Shown: in pieces, positions 53,183 through 60,992 of the stretch | Layout: each line of letters starts with the position of its first letter | How positions within the stretch are numbered: the stretch's first letter is position 1 | Assembly: GCA_965197635.1 (NCBI GenBank) | Contig: CBDANN010000008.1 | Coordinates: 1-64,000, forward strand | From: Bin87 sp965197635 | GTDB lineage: Bacteria > Chloroflexota > Dehalococcoidia > Lucifugimonadales > UBA3495 | Direction of reading: 5' to 3' | DNA length: 64,000 nucleotides | Program-made: the position numbers and the translations under genes | The notes under the pieces: model-generated | Told to the model about the DNA's origin: nothing | Database searches by the model: none | The model's input: the letters and a program-made list of their open reading frames with translations, nothing else

Positions 53183-54593
53183 ATGATGAGCAGACGCCAG
53201 ACCAGCGCCAAACCAGCAGGGCTATCCCAGGTGAACCTGAACGCGGCGAGCATCGACGTGGGCGCCACCAGCCATTTCGTCGCGGTGCCCGCCGACCGTG
53301 CGGAGCCGCCGGTACCAGAGTTTGCCGCCTTCACAGCGGACTGGTATCGCCTGGCGGACTGGCGGGCCGAGTGCGGCGTGGCGACCGTAGTCATGGAGTC
53401 GACTGGGGTGTACTGGATACCGCTGTTCGGCGTGCTGGAAGAGCGGGGGTTTGAGGTGATGTTGGTGGACCCGCGGCGCATCAAGAACGTGCCGGGCCGC
53501 AAGACCGACGTGGTGGACTGCCAGTGGCGGCGGCAACTGCACACCTACGGGCTGCTGTCGGGAGCCTTCCGGCCCGACGGGGAGATCCGACGCCGGCGCA
53601 GTTACCTGCGGCAGCGGGCCATGCTGGTGCAGTACGCCTCCCACCATATCCAGCATATGCAGCAGGCGCTGACCCAGCTGAACGTGAAGCTCCAGCATGT
53701 GATCAGCGACATCACCGGCCAGACCGGCAGGGAACATCATGGAGGCCATCGTGGGCGGCCAACGGGACCCGCGGAAGCTGGCGCAACGGCGCTATCCCAG
53801 GATCAAGGCCGACGCGGCGACCATCGCCCGGTCGCTGCGGGGGCACTGGCGGGAAGAGCACATCTTCGAGCTGACCCAGGCCCTGGAGTTGTACCGGGCG
53901 TACCAGGGCAGGATTGCCGAGTGCGGCCGGGAGATGGCAGCCCAGTTGGAGCGGTTCTAAGACCGCAGCGACGGTGAGCCTCCCGCTCCCAATGGCAAAA
54001 AGCGCAACCAGAAGAACGCGCCCCGTTTCGATGCCCAGGGCCAACTGTACCGGATGACGGGGGTGGACCTGACCTGTATCGACGGCGTGGACGGCTTCAC
54101 GGCATTGCAGGTGATCAGCGAGCTTGGCGCCGACCTGACCAAATGGCCCAGCGCCAAGCATTTCGCGTCCTGGCTGGGGCTGAGCCCCCACAACCGCATC
54201 ACCGGCGGCCGGGTCATGAGCTCCAAGACCAAGGCCAGCGCCAACCGGGCCGCGGCGGCATTGCGTCTGGCCGCCAACGCGCGGCACCGCTCGAACAGCG
54301 TTCTGGGCGCCTTCCGGCGCCGGAAGAAGGCCCACCTGGGCGCGCCCCAGGCCATCACCGCCACCGCCCATAAGCTCGCCAGGCTCTGCTATTCCATGCT
54401 CCGGTACGGTCAGGAGTACGTCGACGCCGCCGGCGCTGGACACCACAAAACTCAGTATCAGCAGCGGGCGTTGCGCACGGCCAAGCGCCGGGCCGCACAA
54501 CTGGGCTACCAATTGGTGCCCATGTCGACGCTCCGCACTACGCCACCCACACACCACCTGGCGCGCCTATCGCCGCGTCACGACTTTAGTTAG
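53183..54593 (+). pseudogene. IS110-family DEDD transposase, frameshift plus TAA
   Basis: ATG at 53183 follows AGGGGAG. The N-terminal RuvC-like domain has NAASIDVGATSHFVAVPA (Asp), VATVVMESTGVYWIPLFGVL (Glu) and GRKTDVVDCQW (Asp pair); the C-terminal domain has GVDGFTALQVISELGADLTK and FASWLGLSPHNRITGGRVMS, ending with the catalytic-Ser-type Tnp domain. An extra base near 53735 shifts the frame after DITGQTG, and TAA (53958-53960) follows QLERF. As read it makes no complete protein of about 460 residues. Confidence 0.8.
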
Positions 54594-54599
54594 TGAGGA

Positions 54600-55057
54600 G
54601 GTCTCGCAGATGGTGGAGTCCAGTGTCAGACGATCCGAGCGATGGTCAACGACCCGTCGCCCGGGCCCGCACCAGCGGACCAGGCCCGAGCCAGCAGCTC
54701 CCGACCCACCCGGTCCAGCTGGCGGACGTGGCCCCACCGGAAGCTGCGCAAGAACGTCCCCAGGGTGGATGGCGCCTTGACTACGCCGCCGAGGACGCGG
54801 GCCGTCCCGCCCGTGCGCAACACGTCGGCGTCGTCGATGCAGTCGCCACCAGCCAAGGCGGAAGCCACCAGCGTCATGATCTTATCGCCAGTGTTGGCTC
54901 CACCTGGGGCACGGCCCAGGTCCAGGTGCCGGTCAACCAGTTGGGGCCGGCCCAGATGCAAAGCCAGGGTGGACGGCAGGATCAGCCCAGCATTGCTGAC
55001 CAGCCAGTGGTCGTCGAAGGCGATCTGGATGCGGTCGGGGTCGTTACGTGGTAGCAT
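54600..55057 (-). pseudogene. IS1380-family transposase N-terminus, cut by IS110
   Basis: ATG at 55057 reads MLPRNDPDRIQIAFDDHWLV, SNAGLILPSTLALHLG, NTGDKIMTLVASALAGGDCI, DDADVLRTGGTARVLGGVVK and APSTLGTFLRSFRWGHVRQL, typical IS1380. After DGSLTI the frame shifts and LDSTICET (the first catalytic Asp) is readable just before the IS110 right end. The rest is missing. Confidence 0.8.
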
Positions 55058-55184
55058 CCGCTTGGTGCTCCTTCTCTGGGGGCGGTTTGGTGTTTCACAA
55101 ACCATTATCCCAGAATCAAAGGGGCACTTTCTTACCCCTTCAACCCATCGCCACACTCATCTCTTCGGTGGATTGGGGCTAAAT

Positions 55185-56072
55185 GGGTGTGTGACAAATG
55201 GGTTCAACCAGGTTGGAGCCGTTTCAGCATCAGGTGGATCATGGCGATATACAGCCAGGCTTCGCTGCTTTCCGTGCGCTCCTCGTAGTCTTTGCTCAAC
55301 CGGCGGCATCGGCTCAGCCAGGCCAGGGTACGCTCTACCACCCACCGCCTTGGCAACACCTCAAAGTGGTGGCTATCCGGTTTGCGCCGCACCACGGTGA
55401 GCAACCAGCCGCCGGTGGCCCAGGCCCAGGCCACCAGCCGACCGGCGTAGCCCGCATCGGCCCAGCAGTTTGGCCAATACCAGCTTGGCGCCGTCCCGGT
55501 CCCCGTGTCGTGGCACGGGGCAGGCTCTGAATGCTGGCCGCGTGAGCCACCACGGCCAAGTACAACCCATGGTGTCCACTACGATATGGCGCTTGCGTCC
55601 GGCGACCTTCTTACCGGCGTCATAACCTCTGGGCCACCTTTTTCGGTGGTCTTCGCCGATTGGCTGTCGATCCTTGAACAATCCGGGATGGCCGCGCTGG
55701 GCGTGGCATCACGTCCGGCGGCTTCCCGAACTCGGGAACGCAAAGCCTCTGCTACCCCTGCCCAGGTCCCATCATCCCGCCACTGGCGGAAGTACCACCA
55801 CACCGTGCCCCAGGGCGGCAGGTCATGGGGCATCCGACGCCAGGGGATGCCGCCCCGCAGCACGTACAGTATGCCGTTGACCACCTCCCGCAGGTCCGTA
55901 GTCCTGGGAGGTCCCTTGGTTTTGGCCGCGGGCAGCAAGGGAGCCAGCTCCTCCCACTGGGCATCGGTCAAATCGCTGGGATAAGGTTTTCTACTCATGC
56001 CGCCAGCGTAACCGCCGTCCCCCTCTCAACCCAAGAATAACCAGTGCAGGTCTAGTCCATTGTCACACACCC
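55185..56072 (-). mobile_element. IS5-family element
   Basis: Terminal repeats GGGTGTGTGACAAATGG (55185-55201) and, inverted, GGGTGTGTGACAATGG (56057-56072) flank a minus-strand transposase. The right end overlaps the last codons of yihY. Confidence 0.75.
55204..55998 (-). pseudogene. IS5-family transposase with two short inserts
   Basis: The N-terminus MSRKPYPSDLTDAQWEELAP and LYVLRGGIPWRRMPHDLPPW is intact. At the first catalytic Asp the expected AAILDSQSAKTTEKGG reads AAIPDCSRIDSQSAKTTEKG because of an 18-base insert (55668-55685). A second insert (55501-55526) breaks the region after HAASIQ; the C-terminal WVVERTLAWLSRCRRLSKDY (catalytic Glu) remains in a third frame. It cannot be translated whole. 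Confidence 0.8.
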
Positions 56073-57059
56073 TCTTAGGAACCAGCCTACGGGCAGTATC
56101 GGCCCGTCACCCCGGTAGATGCTCTGGGCGTAAGCCGTCAACGCCGCGCCCGAAACCAGGGTCAGTGAGGATACAAAAAGCCAGATGAGGATGATCAGCA
56201 CCGAGGCCAGCGGCCCGTAGAACAGGCGATGCGGGGCAACGTACGAGAAAAACCAGGCGAAAACGTAGTTGGCGGCAACGAAGACGATGCTGGCCGTGAA
56301 CGCGCCTAACAAAGCCCAACGCCAGTGTACTTGCCGCTCCGGTACATAGCGATACACCAGTAGGAATACCGCTATCGACAGCAGCCAGGCCAGCAGATTT
56401 GGCCACCAACGCTGGGATGCCACGGCGTTGGCTAATCCTCCGAGCTGCACCGCGCGCAACGCGCTGAGCGCCAGGTCAGGCACCGCTACATAGGTCAAAA
56501 TACTGGACGCCAATAGCCCCAGCGCCATCGCGCTGAGGAACAGGTATTCCCGCGTTTTGCCAATTATCCCTACCTGGGCCGGTTCGATACCCCACATCCG
56601 GTTAACCACCAATCCCACCGCGCCGAACAGCTTGATGGAACCCCATAGCAACCCCATCAGGGCCACTACGCCGGTTGCGCCCACCACCGCCGGAGCCTGG
56701 GATGGCCAGAGCGCGTCCCAGTCAACGTTGCGCGGCAGCACCCCGGACGCGATGGCCGAAAACCACGTCTGGGCGCCGGCCTCGCCCAAGATCAGCGGCA
56801 ATACTTGCAGCACAACCACCGAGACCGGGAGCAGCGATACCATCCCGTAATAGGCTACTCCGGCAGTCAGTTGTTGCGTGTCGTTGCGAGTCACCGCCGA
56901 CAGCGTCGCCAACACCAAGCGGATTGAACTGTACTGTTGGGCAAGCCGTTGAATCGCTCGCCGCAACTGGAGCGCCTTGAACACCGGGCGCATCCGCAAC
57001 AATCTTCGGTTGCGGTTGGCCCAATGGGCCGCGTCGTACAATTTCGTTTCGAAAGACAT
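56052..57059 (-). CDS. yihY: YihY/BrkB-family membrane protein
   Basis: The 335-residue protein has six hydrophobic helices and family motifs AVTRNDTQQLTAGVAYYGMV (start), WGSIKLFGAVGLVVNRMWGI and FVYANYVF-type region (ASIVFVAANYVFAWFFSYVA), then PLASVLIILIWLFVSSLTLV. The family (formerly misnamed ribonuclease BN) is a widely conserved inner-membrane protein of uncertain function. The last residues RGCVTMD and the stop are encoded by the end of the IS5 element, so the native C-terminus has been replaced; this lies outside the membrane core and may be tolerated. It follows a signal-peptidase-like gene on the same strand. Confidence 0.85.
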   Translation of the reverse strand: MSFETKLYDAAHWANRNRRLLRMRPVFKALQLRRAIQRLAQQYSSIRLVLATLSAVTRNDTQQLTAGVAYYGMVSLLPVSVVVLQVLPLILGEAGAQTWFSAIASGVLPRNVDWDALWPSQAPAVVGATGVVALMGLLWGSIKLFGAVGLVVNRMWGIEPAQVGIIGKTREYLFLSAMALGLLASSILTYVAVPDLALSALRAVQLGGLANAVASQRWWPNLLAWLLSIAVFLLVYRYVPERQVHWRWALLGAFTASIVFVAANYVFAWFFSYVAPHRLFYGPLASVLIILIWLFVSSLTLVSGAALTAYAQSIYRGDGPILPVGWFLRGCVTMD

Positions 57060-57095
57060 TGTCGAGAGTCGTGGGCCGCCAGATTGAGCATTGTC

Positions 57096-57611
57096 TCAAT
57101 CGTTGTGTCGCGGCAGTATGCCTCTGGGAATTGTCAACCACACCCTGCCCAAGATAGCGTTCGCAGGAACCGGGCCGTATCGTCGGCTGTCCGTACTTTC
57201 CGCGGTGTTGTCGCCAACGAGGAAATACTCGTCGCAATCACAAACCCAACGCGATGCCGGAGGTTCTTCCGGGGCGGTTCCAACGCAACTTTGTGGATTC
57301 TGTTCTACCGACAGGGAGCCGTTGGAGTTCACGCTAACCCACTCGCCGGGGAGCCCCGCCACGCGTTTGATCACCACTCGATCAGAGTTGCCGGGGAACT
57401 CGGCAACGACTATCGCCCCGCGGCGTATGCCACGGCCGATCAACTTCTTCGGGATGCTGTGCACGATGTCGCCGTCGCGAAGGGCTGACGCCATACTGTT
57501 GCCACGAACCACAAAATGGGAGCGGAACAGTAACTCAATCGCGCCGATGGTGATCCTGCGGAGGCTGCCCAGCATATCAGGGATTGGAGCGGAGCAGACC
57601 ACCAGCCTCAC
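57096..57611 (-). CDS. Signal peptidase I-like (S26) protease
   Basis: The 171-residue protein shows the S26 serine/lysine dyad: Ser in SHFVVRGNSMASALRDGDIV and Lys in SDRVVIKRVAGLPGEWVSVN, followed by YFLVGDNTAESTDSRRYGPV and ILGRVWLTIP. There is only a weak N-terminal hydrophobic helix (SLRRITIGAIELLF), so it resembles the small S26 peptidases such as SodX-type maturation proteases rather than canonical LepB. Starts at ATG 57611; the pheA stop lies 28 bases upstream. Confidence 0.8.
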   Translation of the reverse strand: MRLVVCSAPIPDMLGSLRRITIGAIELLFRSHFVVRGNSMASALRDGDIVHSIPKKLIGRGIRRGAIVVAEFPGNSDRVVIKRVAGLPGEWVSVNSNGSLSVEQNPQSCVGTAPEEPPASRWVCDCDEYFLVGDNTAESTDSRRYGPVPANAILGRVWLTIPRGILPRHND

Positions 57612-57638
57612 CAGACGGCGTCCCTGCCGGGAGGGGCA

Positions 57639-58475
57639 TTAACCGCCTTCTCGTTCCCAGAACGGGTATGATCCCAGCACTTTCAGCATATCAACCCGTT
57701 GCCGCAACCCGTCCAGCGCCGCCGCTACGTCCGCCTCGGCCCGGTGCCCCTCGCAGTCGATGAGGAAGATGTAGCGGCCCAACTCCTGCTTGGTGGGTCG
57801 GCTTTCGATCTTCACCAGGTTGATGTTGCGCCTGGCGAATTCTCCGATGGAGTTGTAGAGGTTGCCGGGCCGGTCCACGGTGAAGGAGAAGCAGATGGAC
57901 GTTCGGTCGTGGCCGGTGGGCGGGTGGTCGTCGTGGGAGAGAACGACGAACCGCGTCTGGTTAGTATCGTTGTCCTGGATGCCCTGGTCCAATATCTGCA
58001 CGTCGTAGATTTCGGTAGCCCGCTGTGGACAGATGGCCGCCGCAGGAACCCGGCTGGCCTCCATGTCGGCTACGGCGGCGGCGGTACTCAACGAGGCTTC
58101 GCGAGGAATAGTGGGAAAGTGGGATTCCAGGTACGTCCGGCATTGCGCCAGGGCCTGAGGGTGCGAATATATCACCTCAACAGTATGGGACGAGACGCCC
58201 GGCAGCGACACCAGGTAGTGGTGTATGGGGATGACGACCTCATTCCGGATGGACAAACCCGATTGGGCGATCAGCAAGTCCAGCGTGAAGGTGACCGAAC
58301 CCTCCAGGCTGTTTTCCATGGGGACCACGCCGGCGGCGAGTTCACCATTCGCCACCGCGGTCCCGACGGCCATGATGGTCGGTAAGGGGGCGAGACCGGC
58401 ATCGGGCGCATACAGAAGCGCCGCCTGCTCGGTGTAAGTGCCAGCCGGGCCCAGATAGCCGATTCGGTCAGTCAT
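57639..58475 (-). CDS. pheA: Prephenate dehydratase
   Basis: The 278-residue enzyme converts prephenate to phenylpyruvate in phenylalanine synthesis. The catalytic domain starts MTDRIGYLGPAGTYTEQAAL, contains VPMENSLEGSVTFTLDLL and ends with the TRF motif (NQTRFVVLSHDD). A C-terminal ACT regulatory domain follows (PGNLYNSIGEFARRNINLVK, ESRP), the phenylalanine-binding signature. I chose ATG 58475 because it matches the family start; an in-frame GTG at 58511 overlaps the trkA stop and is an alternative. There is no chorismate mutase domain, so it is the monofunctional type. Confidence 0.9.
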   Translation of the reverse strand: MTDRIGYLGPAGTYTEQAALLYAPDAGLAPLPTIMAVGTAVANGELAAGVVPMENSLEGSVTFTLDLLIAQSGLSIRNEVVIPIHHYLVSLPGVSSHTVEVIYSHPQALAQCRTYLESHFPTIPREASLSTAAAVADMEASRVPAAAICPQRATEIYDVQILDQGIQDNDTNQTRFVVLSHDDHPPTGHDRTSICFSFTVDRPGNLYNSIGEFARRNINLVKIESRPTKQELGRYIFLIDCEGHRAEADVAAALDGLRQRVDMLKVLGSYPFWEREGG

Positions 58476-58507
58476 AAGTTTTCCCATCAACCAGGAAGCG
58501 CACGGCG

Positions 58508-59167
58508 TCACCTGGCGAAAGCGCGTTCGACATCCTCGTGACTGCCAACCACCACCAGGACATCGCCATCGTCAATTATCTCATCGTCCGGCGGGTTCAG
58601 AATGTACTCGCGGCCCCGCCGCAGCACCATCACTGCCACGCGGCTGCGGTGTAGATCCGAGGACAGGCCGGCGTCGCGCAGGGTGAGCCCGCGCATACGT
58701 TCCGGGGGACGGATCTTATGAACGCCGGTGTCTTCGGTGATATTCATGAACTCGACGTAGTTGGGGCTGAGGTCAAGGCTGGCGGCCCGCTCGGCGGCTT
58801 CTTCCTCGGGGAAGACCACTTTGTCGGCCCCCACCCGGTGCAGGATTTCCGCGTGCTGGGTGTCCGTGGCGCGGGCGATCACGTAGGGCAACCCCATCGA
58901 CTTGAGCAGCATTGTAGCGATGATGCTGGACTGGATCTGACTGCCCAGGGCCACCACGGCTACGTCCATATCGGCCACGCCCAGGTCGCGGAGTGCGGTT
59001 TCGCTGGTGGCGTTGGCTTCCACGGCGTAGGTGACACGGCCCAGCATCTCCTGGACCTTCTGTTCATCCAGGTCAATGGCCAATACTTCGTGGTCGCGCT
59101 GGAACAGCGCGCCGGCCAGCCTGGCCCCGAAGCGGCCCAAACCAATGACACAGACTTGTTTCGGCAT
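58508..59167 (-). CDS. trkA: TrkA/KtrA-type potassium-uptake regulatory protein
   Basis: The 219-residue protein has an N-terminal RCK domain with the nucleotide-binding VIGLGRFGARLAG motif and the acidic residue ending strand 2 (LAIDLDEQKVQE), and a C-terminal RCK_C domain (GLTLRDAGLSSDLHRSRVAV). It gates the TrkH/KtrB pore according to bound nucleotide. It begins five bases after the ktrB stop, on the same strand, and is therefore co-transcribed with it. Confidence 0.9.
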   Translation of the reverse strand: MPKQVCVIGLGRFGARLAGALFQRDHEVLAIDLDEQKVQEMLGRVTYAVEANATSETALRDLGVADMDVAVVALGSQIQSSIIATMLLKSMGLPYVIARATDTQHAEILHRVGADKVVFPEEEAAERAASLDLSPNYVEFMNITEDTGVHKIRPPERMRGLTLRDAGLSSDLHRSRVAVMVLRRGREYILNPPDDEIIDDGDVLVVVGSHEDVERAFAR

Positions 59168-59172
59168 AATTG

Positions 59173-60777
59173 CTATCCAATTCTAACGGGTTCTTCGGGG
59201 TAACGGTAGGTGGTATCGTCCCGCGGGGCCAGCAGCATCACCAACGTGAGCGGCCCCACGCGTCCCACCAGCATTGTAAACATAAAGATGATGGTGCCGG
59301 CCAGGCTCAGCTGGGGAGAGGCCCCCGCCGACATTCCGTTGGTTCCGAAGGCCGATACGGTTTCGAACATCAGAGGCAGGAATTCGATGTGCGGGTCCGT
59401 GTAAGTCAGGATGGGCACCACGATGCCGAGAAAGGTGACGCCAAGCATGGCCACCAAGAGGGCGCGGGCCACCAGCGCCTGGCCGATTTCCCGGCGGTAG
59501 ATTTCAGTCCTGGGGTGGCGCAGCGCCGACGAGCGGGCCGCCACGATGAGCACGGCGATGGTATTGACCTTGATGCCACCGGCCACCGATGCCGTGGAAC
59601 CACCGATGAACATGAGGCCGCCGAATACTAGATGCGTGAAATCTGAGGTTGCGCCCCAGTCCAGCGCGGAGAATCCCGCGGTGCGGCCGCTCACCCCGTG
59701 AAATACCGCCGAGCCTATCCGACCCAGGCCAGAATAGTGTGACAAAACACCGTTCCATTCGGCGAACAGAAAAACCGACGTGGCGAATGCGTACAGGAAA
59801 AAAGTCAGGATGAGCACCAGCTTGGTGTCCAGCGTGAACCGGGTGAAATTGAACAGGAACAGGCCCCGCCAGCGTCTTGGGTCCAGGTTCGGGCTCCAGT
59901 TTCGGCGCATGTCAATGATGATGGGCCAACCCAACGCCCCGGCGAATATCAAGGGAGTGATGATGCCTAGCAGGTAAGGGTTGGCTTCCAACGTCGCGGC
60001 GTTTCCGCCCTGGGGCGCATTGGGCAGGATGGAGAACCCGGCGTTGTTGAGCGCGGAAACGGATAGAAACAGCGATTGCCAGACGGTCTCGGCAAGGGAG
60101 AAATCGGCAACGTCGCGCATCTTGAAGAACAACGCCACCGCGCCGATGATGTAGCCGATAAAGAAAGCGATGACGATGTTGCGTGCGATGCGCGTTAGGT
60201 TCCTGGTGTATCCGGCGCCCACCGTATCCTGGTAAACGTCCTCCTCCACGGCGGTGGCGCGTCGGCCCATAACCGTAATCAGCACGGTGGCGGCGGTGAT
60301 GAACTCCAGACCGCCCAGGAGCATGAGCATGAAAATAACGATCTGGCCGAACAGCGACCAGAACACTGGGGTATCCACCATGACCAATCCGGTGACGGTG
60401 GAGGCCGATATAGCGGTGAAGAAAGCGGCTTGAAGCGGGGCCCGATCCCCGTCGGCGGCGGCAAATGGGGTAGCGAGCAGCACACCGCCAATCACGTTGA
60501 GCAGGAGGAATATCAGGAGGAGGATCAGCGGCGTGGACGACCAACGGCGCGGCGGGCTCCGGTGGCGACGAATGGGTACGCGAACGGGTGCCGCCCGATG
60601 CCGCCGCCAGGAAATGGCAGACTCCTCGGTCGCCGCCGCTACAGCCGCAAGCGACGGTTCGGACGGGTAGATACTGCCGTCGGGTGGAACGTTCACGGGG
60701 ACAACTGGGCAGCACAACCGTCCGGTCGCTTTGAAGAATGGTGACAAGTAATCGGTCGCGCTGGTATCTGCCACCAT
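59173..60777 (-). CDS. ktrB: TrkH/KtrB-type potassium transporter
   Basis: The 534-residue membrane protein carries four pore loops with the conserved selectivity glycines: SASTVTGLVMVD, SVSALNNAGFSIL, VSGRTAGFSALD and TVSAFGTNGMSAG. The pore forms a Na+/K+ uptake system with the downstream TrkA/KtrA protein. The first 75 residues before LILLLIFLLLNVIGG are Arg/Pro-rich and longer than in most relatives; the true start could be a later codon. It is divergent from leuS, 215 bases apart. Confidence 0.85.
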   Translation of the reverse strand: MVADTSATDYLSPFFKATGRLCCPVVPVNVPPDGSIYPSEPSLAAVAAATEESAISWRRHRAAPVRVPIRRHRSPPRRWSSTPLILLLIFLLLNVIGGVLLATPFAAADGDRAPLQAAFFTAISASTVTGLVMVDTPVFWSLFGQIVIFMLMLLGGLEFITAATVLITVMGRRATAVEEDVYQDTVGAGYTRNLTRIARNIVIAFFIGYIIGAVALFFKMRDVADFSLAETVWQSLFLSVSALNNAGFSILPNAPQGGNAATLEANPYLLGIITPLIFAGALGWPIIIDMRRNWSPNLDPRRWRGLFLFNFTRFTLDTKLVLILTFFLYAFATSVFLFAEWNGVLSHYSGLGRIGSAVFHGVSGRTAGFSALDWGATSDFTHLVFGGLMFIGGSTASVAGGIKVNTIAVLIVAARSSALRHPRTEIYRREIGQALVARALLVAMLGVTFLGIVVPILTYTDPHIEFLPLMFETVSAFGTNGMSAGASPQLSLAGTIIFMFTMLVGRVGPLTLVMLLAPRDDTTYRYPEEPVRIG

Positions 60778-60820
60778 AATTATGAGTACACGGCGAAATA
60801 TGTCAATTGTTGTATCCGAA

Positions 60821-60848
60821 TTTCTGCATACGCACCGGATGATATACT
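60821..60848 (+). promoter_or_regulatory. Candidate sigma-70-type promoter of leuS
   Basis: TTTCTG (60821-60826), 16 bases, then TATACT (60843-60848). It lies about 145 bases upstream of the leuS ATG; no T-box or riboswitch was recognised in the leader. Confidence 0.35.
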
Positions 60849-60992
60849 GTCATTCAACTCGCTGCCCAGATGCAGCGTTGTGCTATATTGGGAGCCGCTG
60901 GAAAGCGCGTGGTCCAGCCGCCCCGGGACGTGCGCGCTTGCAATCTGCGGTTTTTCCGCCGGAACCACCGAACTTTTGAGGGTTGAGCACCA

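Larger units (their letters stand above)
52949..54599 (+). mobile_element. IS110-family element with non-coding left end
   Basis: A 234-base non-coding left region (52949-53182) precedes the transposase, as in the IS110 group. The right end is taken at the boundary with the IS1380 fragment (after CTTTAGTTAGTGAGGA). Left-end flank GTGCAGAGGC is shared with the solo derivative. Confidence 0.7.

Noticed and set aside
60860..60992. T-box leader upstream of leuS
   Set aside because: No T-box sequence, specifier loop or terminator hairpin could be recognised.
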